From positions 1-64,000 of the IMG/VR virus record IMGVR_UViG_3300026552_000002: a stretch of 64,000 nucleotides of DNA; one strand, given 5' to 3'. A program made the translations under genes and the position numbers. The notes under the pieces were generated by a model. The model saw nothing but the letters and a program-made list of their open reading frames with translations, did no database searches and was not told the origin of the DNA. Positions 47,243 to 54,811 of the stretch are shown piece by piece; position 1 is the stretch's first letter; each line of letters opens with the position of its first letter. The DNA comes from a virus.

Positions 47243-47319
47243 CCGCTTGTGTCGTGTCCGGACCGTCCGGACACGGCACTGGCCGCCAGGCCAATTCCAC
47301 CCGAGAGAAAGAGACGATC

Positions 47320-47637
47320 ATGGCATTCGAGAACGAGGAGCCCGCATCGCTGTCGATCTGCGAAGACTGCCTTCAGATCCTCGCCAATGGCGAGATCAAC
47401 GACGGCACGAACCGTGGCGAGAAGTGCGCAGCGGCCATGGCCGAGAAGTGGGGCGACATTCACATCACGCTCGGCACCCTGGAGCACAACGACGGGTGCA
47501 AGCGGGAGACCGACAGTGAGTGCGACTGCGAAGACCTGGGTTTTCGCACGTCGGACTGCGACGGTTGCGGCTCATCTTTCCATGGTGACCGTCACGCGGC
47601 GACCGCATGGATTCCGAAGACCTCCACCAACGCCTGA
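47320..47637 (+). CDS. Cysteine-rich early protein, 105 aa
   Basis: ATG 47320 behind a leader copy. CEDCLQILANGEINDG near the start and CDCEDLGFRTSDCDGCGSS near the end give at least ten cysteines, several in CxC/CxxC pairs. Such CEDC...NGE proteins occur in many actinomycete mobile elements. Probably binds one or two zincs. Function unknown. Confidence 0.62.
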   Translation: MAFENEEPASLSICEDCLQILANGEINDGTNRGEKCAAAMAEKWGDIHITLGTLEHNDGCKRETDSECDCEDLGFRTSDCDGCGSSFHGDRHAATAWIPKTSTNA

Positions 47638-47714
47638 CCGCTTGTGTCGTGTCCGGGCAACCGGAAACGGCACTGGCCGCCAGGCCAATTCCACCCGAGA
47701 GAAGGACAACGATC

Positions 47715-48095
47715 ATGAAAGAACTCAACGACCTCATGGAGTTCGATCACGTGATCCGAGTGCACACGGACGGCAGTATCACCGAACCATCCGGAGTGCA
47801 CGCACCGGAAATCATCGTGGACACGGACGATGACGGTCAGATTCTGAACGCGCACGAAAAGCAAATGATCCGAAACGTCCGCGCTCAGGGCTGGTCACTG
47901 CTGACCGGATACACCGGACAGCACGGCTACCGGGGACCAATCATGCACCCGTCGGAATTCATCGGCGGACGGCTCGAAAAGGACATCCGGACCACACCGG
48001 GTCTCTACGTCGCGGTCATCGTCACCACGCTGGACGCTGCTGACGACAGGGACGACGTCGCCGGATGGGCCGTTGCCCACCAAGAAACCACCTGA
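47715..48095 (+). CDS. Early protein, 126 aa
   Basis: ATG 47715 behind a leader copy. Acidic, mixed alpha/beta; EFDHVIRVHTDGSITEPSGVHAPEI and GLYVAVIVTTLDA are its most regular parts. No motif recognised. Confidence 0.58.
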   Translation: MKELNDLMEFDHVIRVHTDGSITEPSGVHAPEIIVDTDDDGQILNAHEKQMIRNVRAQGWSLLTGYTGQHGYRGPIMHPSEFIGGRLEKDIRTTPGLYVAVIVTTLDAADDRDDVAGWAVAHQETT

Positions 48096-48172
48096 CCGCT
48101 TGTGTCGTGTCCGGACAACCGGAGACGGCACTGGCCGCCAGGCCAATTCCACCCGAGAGACAGGACAAGATC

Positions 48173-48754
48173 ATGAGCGCATGGGTGACCGGTCACAACC
48201 TGACCGGATACCTACCGGAAAGCGACACGCACGCCTACTCCGAATGGAAAGACGCGCGTGACGTGCTGATCGCGAACATGCAGGAGTACGCGGACCGAGA
48301 TGACGAGGCCGCATACGACCACCTGTCCGCGACCGCTCGCCGCGAAGACTACCCAGACTTCGAGAACAGCGGGTACGGGGACGACGAGCCGTCGATGCGT
48401 GCACAGGTCGACGCAGTTCTTAAGGACGACGGACCACAGGAAGGCCAGAACTTCGGCGCGATCATCGAGGACAACGACGAGCGAAACATCACGTTCTGGC
48501 TGTGGTGGGAAGAAGACAGATGGCCAGATGACTGGCACTGGCAATGGTGTGCCAACGACCTCGACATCTCAACTCACTTCTACGCCGAGGACGACGCAGC
48601 CGAGGCGCGACTGTGGGTCGAGGACGGCACGCTAATCGTCGCATTGGAACGCCAGAACGACGGTTGGCACGTCAGCGGTTCGGACAGCTACCACTGGACC
48701 GAGGACGCGCGGACGTTCCGTAAGCCTACAGACTGGACCATGCCGAAAGCCTGA
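48173..48754 (+). CDS. Early protein, Trp-rich and acidic, 193 aa
   Basis: ATG 48173 behind a leader copy. Residues about 95-135 are Trp-rich (ITFWLWWEEDRWPDDWHWQW) and the whole is acidic. Acidic surface-mimic proteins are sometimes inhibitors of host nucleases, but there is no direct evidence here. Confidence 0.58.
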   Translation: MSAWVTGHNLTGYLPESDTHAYSEWKDARDVLIANMQEYADRDDEAAYDHLSATARREDYPDFENSGYGDDEPSMRAQVDAVLKDDGPQEGQNFGAIIEDNDERNITFWLWWEEDRWPDDWHWQWCANDLDISTHFYAEDDAAEARLWVEDGTLIVALERQNDGWHVSGSDSYHWTEDARTFRKPTDWTMPKA

Positions 48755-48831
48755 CCGCTTGTGTCGTGTCCGGGCAACCGGAGACGGCACTGGCCGCCAA
48801 GCCAATTCCACCCGAGAGAAGGACAACGATC

Positions 48832-49188
48832 ATGCACAAATACGTACCGCGCCGGCAATCCAAACGCTGGCGGAACGGGGACTGCCCAGACGGGGTGCTG
48901 GCAATCTACGACGCTGGCCCGGAGACCTTCGACCGGTACACCGTGTTCTACGCCGAACCGGTCACCGGGACCACGTACGCGAACATGTGGCTCAGTTACC
49001 GAGGCATGTCCAAGCACCCGACAAGTCCACAAGGATTCGGCTGCGCCGGCGAGATGGAGGCGCACAAGGTCGCCGCGTATCGGTATCGGGTCAGGCACCA
49101 GGCGTGCCGCTGGACCGACCTCCCGGACGAGGTGCGCGAACTCGTCAAGCGCGACCTGGCCGACCGCGAGGAAGCGAAGCAAACCTGA
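48832..49188 (+). CDS. Early protein, 118 aa
   Basis: ATG 48832 behind a leader copy. VLAIYDAGPETFDRYTVFYAEP, NMWLSYRGMSKHPTSPQGFG and the helical end (DEVRELVKRDLADREEAKQT) match small actinomycete proteins of unknown role that occur in phages and plasmids. Basic N-terminus. Confidence 0.6.
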   Translation: MHKYVPRRQSKRWRNGDCPDGVLAIYDAGPETFDRYTVFYAEPVTGTTYANMWLSYRGMSKHPTSPQGFGCAGEMEAHKVAAYRYRVRHQACRWTDLPDEVRELVKRDLADREEAKQT

Positions 49189-49266
49189 CCGCTTGTGTCG
49201 TGTCCGGACAACCGGATGCGGCACTGGCCGCCAAGCCAATTCCACCCGAGAGACAGGACAACGATC

Positions 49267-49671
49267 ATGAAGGACGAGCAGCTCACCCAGGTCCTGGACG
49301 GAGTCGCCACGGTCGTCAATTCCGGACCGCAAACCGGTTGGATCGAAGGCCGGGTCACCGGCCACCAGCACCCCAACAACCCCAACGCGCATCTGTGGGG
49401 CGACTGGGCGGACGACACGTCCAGCGAGTGGCGGTTCAACAACCGCAAGCCGCAAGAGCGGAAGTGCGCCTACGGCTGCACGCAGTTCCGCGCATGGACG
49501 GGACCGTTCGCTGAAGACAGCGTCCCGCACCTGCGAACGGCGCTGAAGCACCTCCGTCAAGCCCTCCGGATCGAGAAGTCGGACGACCAGTGGGGGCTGG
49601 CGCTGCCGATCCGCAAGATCCGCGATGACCTGGAAGAACTGATCGCGCGAATCGACAACCTGGAGGTCTGA
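49267..49671 (+). CDS. Early protein with C-terminal helical pair, 134 aa
   Basis: ATG 49267 behind a leader copy. The first 80 residues contain WIEGRVTGHQHPNNPNAHLWGD and CAYGC. The last 45 residues (LKHLRQALRIEKSDDQWGLALPIRKIRDDLEELIARIDN) match the whole of the small protein at 51810-51977. That suggests a mobile helical module. Confidence 0.6.
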   Translation: MKDEQLTQVLDGVATVVNSGPQTGWIEGRVTGHQHPNNPNAHLWGDWADDTSSEWRFNNRKPQERKCAYGCTQFRAWTGPFAEDSVPHLRTALKHLRQALRIEKSDDQWGLALPIRKIRDDLEELIARIDNLEV

Positions 49672-49759
49672 TCCCTGACCGCCAGCGTGGTGGACGGACG
49701 AGCTCCGTTCGCCGCGCCGGCCGCCAGGCCGAATCCACCCGAGAGACAGGACAACGATC

Positions 49760-50119
49760 ATGACGAGCGACTACGCCTGGATCGTCGACAGCACCCGCAC
49801 GCCCAACGAGGACGACACGGGAACCGTCGAGGACACCGAGTACAGCCGCAACGGCACCATGGGGCCGCGCACCGCACCGGCCGACCTGCTCGCCCGGCTG
49901 AAGGCCGGCGAGGGCCGGAAGTGGCGGACACTGGTTGACGTCGACTACGCGGGACACCCCGAGGAGCCTCGCGTAATCCACATCGGCCGGTACCTGGACC
50001 GAGGTGAGGACAGCGACGCCGAAGCGGAGTTCGGTCCGCTGGACGACCTCTCCCAGCCGGACTCCGGATGCGTCGACATCCAGTACCAGAACGACCAGGG
50101 CAAGTGGGAAACGCTCTGA
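49760..50119 (+). CDS. Early protein, 119 aa
   Basis: ATG 49760 behind a leader copy. Acidic alpha/beta product with DYAWIVDSTRTPNEDDTG and SGCVDIQYQNDQGKWETL; no motif recognised. Leader copies from here to 50615 share a GCCGCGCCGG/CGGCCG-type stem that differs from the earlier GTGTCGTGTCC type. Confidence 0.55.
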   Translation: MTSDYAWIVDSTRTPNEDDTGTVEDTEYSRNGTMGPRTAPADLLARLKAGEGRKWRTLVDVDYAGHPEEPRVIHIGRYLDRGEDSDAEAEFGPLDDLSQPDSGCVDIQYQNDQGKWETL

Positions 50120-50197
50120 CCGCCAGCGTGGTGGACGGACGAGAGCCGTTCGCCGCGCCGGCCGCCAGGCCGAATCCACCCGAGAGGAGAAACAATC

Positions 50198-50542
50198 ATG
50201 CGTCGTTGCAGCCCTGTTCACGCCACGGCGGAAATCGTGACGGTGCGGAACGACAACGACATCCGCATCGGCACGGTGACCAAGGTCGAACCTTACGGGT
50301 CACCGACTCCGCAGTACCTGACGCAGGCGCACGACTGGGACGGAGAGCACCCCGACCCGGCGGATCGGTACGACCCGATCACCGTGGGTGTGTTCGACGA
50401 CCCGGACATGGCATTTGGTGAGATCGAGCGCCGAGCACGCAAGGAACAGGCGCCGGAAACGTTCTGCCCCGGGCATGAAAGTCTCGACGGCGCCCACATG
50501 GGTGAGTCCGTCTACTGCGACGGGTCATGCGTCAAGGGCTGA
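50198..50542 (+). CDS. Early protein with C-terminal Cys/His site, 114 aa
   Basis: ATG 50198 behind a leader copy. Beta-rich first half; the end has CPGHESLDGAHMGESVYCDGSC (about 89-110), a probable zinc site. No domain name assigned. Confidence 0.56.
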   Translation: MRRCSPVHATAEIVTVRNDNDIRIGTVTKVEPYGSPTPQYLTQAHDWDGEHPDPADRYDPITVGVFDDPDMAFGEIERRARKEQAPETFCPGHESLDGAHMGESVYCDGSCVKG

Positions 50543-50615
50543 CCGCCAGCGTGGTGGGCGGACGAGTTCCGTTCACTGCGCCGGCCGCCAGGCCGAATCC
50601 GAGAGGAGAACGATC

Positions 50616-50783
50616 ATGACGCTGAGAGCACTGCTTGACGAGCTTCAGTACCTCGTCAAGCAGAACCCACGTAACGCCGACCGCACCGTCATCGACGTGC
50701 AGTCCGGCTACGAGCTGTCCTCGGTCAACGTCGAATCGGACGACGAGGGTGACTGGGTGCTGCTGGAGTTCGCCAGAGACTGA
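50616..50783 (+). CDS. Short early protein, 55 aa
   Basis: ATG 50616 behind a leader copy. MTLRALLDELQYLVKQNPRNADRTVIDV starts with a helix, then short strands with VNVESDDEGDWVLLEF. This resembles other short phage proteins with an L-x-x-L...DxxV layout. Function unknown. Confidence 0.55.
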   Translation: MTLRALLDELQYLVKQNPRNADRTVIDVQSGYELSSVNVESDDEGDWVLLEFARD

Positions 50784-50880
50784 CCCTGACCTGACCACCA
50801 GCATGGCACCCAGTGGTGTCCGACACCCTGGGTACCGTGCCGGTCGCCAGGACCGATACCACCCGAGAGGAGACACGATC

Positions 50881-51354
50881 ATGGACATGACCGAGCTCAA
50901 GAACCTGTCCCTATACGAGCTGGACAACATCGCTGGACTGAAGGTGGGCAGCGACGCGGACACGCCCAAGGGCAAGCAGATCCTGGAGGGTCTGCGGGAC
51001 GCGATCGTGGAGGCAAGCGACTACGACCGGTGGGACGTACCACGGGGGCGTGCGGAGGTGATCCACGAGCTGGTGGACAGCCTCGTCCCGATCTACACCA
51101 CGGACCGCGTCAAGGAGTTCGCGATCATCGCGGAGTGCTGGCACCTCGACCTGGAGGGCTTCAACGCCTACGCCGGCGCGTTCGACTTCGGCCAGCTCGA
51201 CGTCTATCACATGGACAGCGAGACCACGGCGGTCGTGGAGATCGGCCGCGCGCTGTACCTGGCCTACACCCAGGCCATCCAGAACGTGCTGAAGTGGGTC
51301 GAGGAAAACCAGCCGGAGGACGAAGACGAGGACGAGGACGAGGACGAGGGCTGA
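50881..51354 (+). CDS. Early protein with acidic tail, 157 aa
   Basis: ATG 50881 behind a leader copy. All-helical, with LSLYELDNIAGLKVG, RAEVIHELVDSLVP and IGRALYLAYTQAIQNVLKWV, ending in an E-D run (about 140-157) encoded by GAC/GAG repeats. The acidic tail could mimic DNA. No family known to me. Confidence 0.57.
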   Translation: MDMTELKNLSLYELDNIAGLKVGSDADTPKGKQILEGLRDAIVEASDYDRWDVPRGRAEVIHELVDSLVPIYTTDRVKEFAIIAECWHLDLEGFNAYAGAFDFGQLDVYHMDSETTAVVEIGRALYLAYTQAIQNVLKWVEENQPEDEDEDEDEDEG

Positions 51355-51440
51355 CCGTCAGCGTGGTGCACGGACCTGTGCCGTTCACCGCGCCGGCCGT
51401 CAGACCAACTGTAGGGCCACCCGAGAGGAGAAGATCCACC

Positions 51441-51683
51441 ATGGCAAGCGAGGGTGCCGAGTTCGACGCTGTGATCGAGAGCGTGGACCGGCTCAACAAC
51501 AGCGCCAACGGCAATCCGCGATACCGCGTACATCTGCGCGGTGGCGACGTGCTTCAGACGAAGCCGGACGCGGCGATCAACTATGGGATCTCGAACAGCG
51601 ACGTCCACAACGTACCTGTGCGGATCACGACGGACGGCAAGAACCAGATCACCTACGTCACGAAAGAAGGCGAGCACATCTAG
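51441..51683 (+). CDS. Early protein, 80 aa
   Basis: ATG 51441 behind a leader copy. Beta-rich: EFDAVIESVDRLNNSANGNPRYRVHL, then GGDVLQTKPDAAINYG and QITYVTKEG. A small OB-like fold would fit the length and strand spacing, but this is a guess. Nucleic-acid binding possible. Confidence 0.57.
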   Translation: MASEGAEFDAVIESVDRLNNSANGNPRYRVHLRGGDVLQTKPDAAINYGISNSDVHNVPVRITTDGKNQITYVTKEGEHI

Positions 51684-51809
51684 TCTCTGACCGCCGGCGT
51701 GGCGCCCGAGGTCACTCGGGTACCGCGCCGGCCGCCAGGCCGATTCCACCGGAAACAAGGAGACACGATCATGGGTCAGCCGATTCCACCCGAGATGGGG
51801 AGAACGATC

Positions 51810-51977
51810 ATGGGTCAGGACACCCGTGTGCTGCTGGGTAACGCCCTCGCCATGGTCCGCCAAGCACGCAAGATCGAAACGGAAAACAGCGATGAGTGGG
51901 GTCTCGCCGGTTCCATTAATGACATCGAAAGAAAACTGCACACCCTGACCGAGAAGATGGACAACGGCGAAATCTAA
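51810..51977 (+). CDS. Small helical early protein, 55 aa
   Basis: Starts at ATG 51810 or, in frame, ATG 51771. The stretch 51741-51815 holds two copies of the ribosome-binding site, start codon and MGQ codons. The protein (LLGNALAMVRQARKIETENSDEWGLAGSINDIERKLHTL) is a paralogue of the C-terminal module of the protein at 49267-49671. Confidence 0.55.
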   Translation: MGQDTRVLLGNALAMVRQARKIETENSDEWGLAGSINDIERKLHTLTEKMDNGEI

Positions 51978-52000
51978 TTCCACCCGAGAGGAGAACGATC

Positions 52001-52384
52001 GTGGACGGGGAACCCTCGATCCAGGTTTGGAAACACCCCGAGATGGACATCCTGCGTGTCCAACTCGACGGAGACGAGATCCGCGAGGTGAATTTCGCGC
52101 GGTTCGAATATGGCGACCCTGTGAACGACGTCCCGGACGACTGGATGCTGCTCGCTCCGGTCGCCACATCCCGCGAAAACACCGAGAACGAGAATGGGGA
52201 CGAACCCCAACATGGGGCACGCGCGGCCTGCCGAGTGTGCGATCTGGACATCGAATTTGGGTACGGAGAGTGGATCGACCGCGGGGGTAACAAGCGATGC
52301 GCGACCGGCGGGGGTGCCAAGTACGACGTGGACGGCAACCCCATCCCTCTGCCCGACACACCGCATGTCCCACTCAAGGACTGA
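52001..52384 (+). CDS. Early protein with zinc finger, 127 aa
   Basis: GTG 52001, preceded only by the 3' part of the leader (CCACCCGAGAGGAGAACGATC). Contains CRVCDLDIEFGYGEWIDRGG (about 80-99) and a further Cys in KRCATGGG. The N-terminal half is beta-rich (IQVWKHPEMDILRVQLDGDE). Function unknown. Confidence 0.57.
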   Translation: MDGEPSIQVWKHPEMDILRVQLDGDEIREVNFARFEYGDPVNDVPDDWMLLAPVATSRENTENENGDEPQHGARAACRVCDLDIEFGYGEWIDRGGNKRCATGGGAKYDVDGNPIPLPDTPHVPLKD

Positions 52385-52467
52385 CCGCCAGCGTGGCGGA
52401 TGGGGTACCAGCTCCGTCCACCGCGCCGGCCGCCAGGCCGATTCCACCCGAGAGAAAGACAACGATC

Positions 52468-53574
52468 ATGACTACAACCGAACCGCGTGCGCCGTCGGAC
52501 ATCGCGACGGCACTCGGTGACCTGTTCGCTGAGCAGGGTGTTCGGGCGCGCGTCGTGGGTGCGAACACGGGTGCGGCCATCAGCCGGTACAACATCGCGT
52601 TGTCGCCGGGTGAGCGGCCGGAGAGCGTGCTCAAGCTGCTGCTAACCATCCAGTACACGCTGGGCACGCCCCAGGTCCGGATTCAGGTGCCGGTGCCGGG
52701 TCATCCGCTGATGGGGATCGAGGTGCCGAACGCCGAGCGGGTGACCGTGAAGCTCACGGACATTGACATGCGGGGCCAGCCGCGGCTGAGTGTGCCGTTG
52801 GGGCCGAACATCGATGGTGGTCCGCAGGTGGCCAACCTGGCGGACATGCCGCACCTGTTTCTAGCGGGTCAGACCGGCAGCGGTAAGAGCAACTGGTTGA
52901 CGGCGGCGCTGTGCACGCTGTTCATGCGCAACCTGCCGGAAGACCTGCGGGCGCTGTTGATCGACCCGAAGATGGTGGAGTTCACGCCGTACCGAGGGCT
53001 GCCCCATCTGCTGCGTCCGCCGGTAACCGACCCGAACGAGGCGGTGCGGGCGCTGAAGCAGCTCTGTGAGGAGATGGATCGTCGCTACGAACGCATGTGC
53101 GCCGCTGGCGTGCGTGACCTCGACTCCTACAACGCTCTGCCGGGTGTGGCGAGGATGGCGCGTATCGCGGCGGTGGTGGACGAGATCGCCGATCTGATGG
53201 CCGTCGCCGGTAAGGCCGTGACGAACTACGTGCAGCGTGCCGGACAGAAGGCGCGAGCCAGCGGTATCCACCTGGTGCTGGCCACGCAGCACCCGTCGCG
53301 GAAGATCCTGCCGGGCGAGATCAAGACAAATGTGCCGGCGAGGTTGGCGTTCGCGTTGCCCCAGGCGGTGGATTCCCGGATGGCTCTCGACCGTCCCGGG
53401 GCGGAAAGTCTGCTCGGTGCGGGTGATGGGTTGTACTGCGCACCGAACGGCTCAATGGTGCGGTTCCAGGCACCGTACGTGACGGATGCCGAGCGGGATT
53501 ACTTCATCGAGCGCGTACTGAAGCGGGATGCCCCGCAGGTCGCTCAGCGGCCACCATTGCGCGTGGTCAGTTAG
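52468..53574 (+). CDS. FtsK/SpoIIIE-type DNA translocase without membrane or gamma domains
   Basis: 368 residues, ATG 52468 behind a leader copy. The alpha domain (about 1-115; VRARVVGANTGAAISRYNIALSPG and PVPGHPLMGIEVPN) and the RecA-like beta domain (Walker A AGQTGSGKSN near 133, LRALLIDPKM, VVDEIADLM near 230, HLVLATQHPSRK) are complete. The N-terminal membrane helices and the gamma DNA-sequence reader of FtsK are absent, so this is a soluble motor. Possible roles are DNA transfer or segregation of a non-integrated form, or processing of replicating DNA. It ends the early operon. Confidence 0.85.
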   Translation: MTTTEPRAPSDIATALGDLFAEQGVRARVVGANTGAAISRYNIALSPGERPESVLKLLLTIQYTLGTPQVRIQVPVPGHPLMGIEVPNAERVTVKLTDIDMRGQPRLSVPLGPNIDGGPQVANLADMPHLFLAGQTGSGKSNWLTAALCTLFMRNLPEDLRALLIDPKMVEFTPYRGLPHLLRPPVTDPNEAVRALKQLCEEMDRRYERMCAAGVRDLDSYNALPGVARMARIAAVVDEIADLMAVAGKAVTNYVQRAGQKARASGIHLVLATQHPSRKILPGEIKTNVPARLAFALPQAVDSRMALDRPGAESLLGAGDGLYCAPNGSMVRFQAPYVTDAERDYFIERVLKRDAPQVAQRPPLRVVS

Positions 53575-53587
53575 GGAAGGGGGAGCC

Positions 53588-53830
53588 ATGGAGATCAGCA
53601 AGGAGGAGTTGGGGCAGCTCATCGTCGGCTATGCCGAGATCGGTGACATGTACGAAGAGCTGCTGGGCAAGCGAGTCACGCTGTCGCTCATCCGGCGCTT
53701 GATGAATCATCCCCGAGCTCCCGGACGCATTCCGGGCCTGGCCACGGCGGTGTTCCTCCGCAGCGAGGCACGAGAATGGATTCTCACCGACCGGCCGGCA
53801 GGCAAGCACCTGGGACCGCGCAAGGGGTAG
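53588..53830 (+). CDS. Excisionase-like/winged-helix DNA-binding protein, 80 aa
   Basis: ATG 53588 after GGGAGCC. The sequence EIGDMYEELLGKRVTLSLIRRLM, then PGRIPGLATAVFLRSEAREWI has the MerR/AlpA-like pattern seen in small excisionases. It could be the recombination directionality factor for the serine integrase, but its distance of more than 50 kb is unusual if so. Last gene of the early run. Confidence 0.55.
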   Translation: MEISKEELGQLIVGYAEIGDMYEELLGKRVTLSLIRRLMNHPRAPGRIPGLATAVFLRSEAREWILTDRPAGKHLGPRKG

Positions 53831-53835
53831 TCGAA

Positions 53836-53902
53836 TGGCCCCGGAGCGGGCGGAGCGTGCCTCGGATGTATCGCTCGACGCCTGCTCTACGGGGCCACTC
53901 GT
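53836..53902. terminator. Long imperfect hairpin between convergent transcripts
   Basis: TGGCCCCG (53836-53843) pairs with CGGGGCCA (53895-53902), with further pairing inward (GAGCGGGCG against CGCCTGCTC). It separates the early operon from the minus-strand replication operon. Confidence 0.45.
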
Positions 53903-53945
53903 CCCACCATGGACAACCTGAGCGTGACAGTCGTGTTCGCGCTGC

Positions 53946-54800
53946 TCAAGGGACTTTCGAGGGATGACCTCGACGTTGGGTGCGGGTGGGCTCTTGAGCG
54001 TGTTGGATCGCTCGGTTGAGCACGTCTCCGACGCGGTAGCGAGGCGTACGGCGTGGATCGCGGGGGTGGGGTTCGTAGGTGGCCAGTCGATCGCGAGCGG
54101 CCCACTGGCGGATGGTGGCGGGTTTGACGGGTAGACCCAGCGCGGTGAGTCCACGGCCGATGGCGGTCGCGGTGGCCAGTTCGTCGGCGAGAACGTCGCG
54201 GAGCTGTGCCTGGCGGGCGGCGACGTCGATGTCCTGCCCGCAGGTGCAGCGGAGCTGGGCGCGGCCGGCGCGGGCGTACAGGACGGTGTCGCAGCCGGGG
54301 CAGCGGCCGAGGCAGATGGTGTCCTCGGGGAGGTCGATGGCGGCCCAGACGCGGCCGACCACGGACAGGATGCTGGTGTGCATGTCGCCGGCGGCGGGGT
54401 GGGCGGCGAGCAGGGTGGGGTAGCGACTCATCCACGCGGCGGCGCCGGCGACCGTGCGCCAGGCGGGGCGTAGGTGGGTGTTCACGCGGGCGAGTTCGCC
54501 TGCCCAGAGCGCGACGGTGCTGGCCATGACGGTCCAGGTTTCGGCCGCGCGGGGGTCGTGCGGCAGGGGTTGGGCGTGCCCGGAGCCGAACAGTTTGATC
54601 TTTTCGTACGCTCCGACGGGGCTGGGTCGCCGGGTCATGGTCAGCGCGAGGTCGGCGGCGAGACCGTGTTCGCGCCGGCCGTCCACGTCGGTGACCGCGA
54701 GCGAGCGCAGTGCGGCTACCAGCTCGTCGCGTGAGCCGCCGCAGAGCATGGTCTCGGTGGGTCGGTCGCAGTCGGCGGCGGCGCAGACCTGGTGGGTCAT
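53946..54800 (-). CDS. Zinc-ribbon/HTH phage protein of the replication region, 284 aa
   Basis: From ATG 54800 after GGGGAGA; the ORF opens at 55034. N-terminus ACAAADCDRPTETMLCGG with paired Cys, a helical middle, a zinc ribbon CPGCDTVLYARAGRAQLRC.CG (about 190-212) and an HTH-like end (GLPVKPATIRQWAARDRL with YRVGDVLNRA). The last part resembles DNA-binding domains that read a binding motif. It lies last in the replication operon, just past the polymerase fusion. Confidence 0.6.
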   Translation of the reverse strand: MTHQVCAAADCDRPTETMLCGGSRDELVAALRSLAVTDVDGRREHGLAADLALTMTRRPSPVGAYEKIKLFGSGHAQPLPHDPRAAETWTVMASTVALWAGELARVNTHLRPAWRTVAGAAAWMSRYPTLLAAHPAAGDMHTSILSVVGRVWAAIDLPEDTICLGRCPGCDTVLYARAGRAQLRCTCGQDIDVAARQAQLRDVLADELATATAIGRGLTALGLPVKPATIRQWAARDRLATYEPHPRDPRRTPRYRVGDVLNRAIQHAQEPTRTQRRGHPSKVP

Positions 54801-54811
54801 GGGCTCTCCCC

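Larger units (their letters stand above)
46443..52467 (+). repeat. Family of 13 two-hairpin intergenic leaders
   Basis: Copies fill 46443-46522, 47243-47319, 47638-47714, 48096-48172, 48755-48831, 49189-49266, 49675-49759, 50120-50197, 50543-50615, 50796-50880, 51355-51440, 51687-51770 and 52385-52467. Each begins just after a stop codon with a 12-15-bp stem of variable sequence and a GCG...CGC-like base. Next comes a mini-hairpin such as TGGCC-GCCA-GGCCA, then CCACCCGAGAG, a purine run and CGATC before the ATG. Stem changes are mostly compensated or become G-U pairs, which points to selection on RNA shape. Variants of the mini-hairpin include TGGCC-ATTA-GGCCA and CGGTC-GCCAG-GACCG. Confidence 0.85.

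Noticed and set aside
51340-51353. GAC/GAG repeat as a microsatellite
   Set aside because: It encodes an acidic protein tail in frame and is short. Nothing suggests slippage beyond coding.
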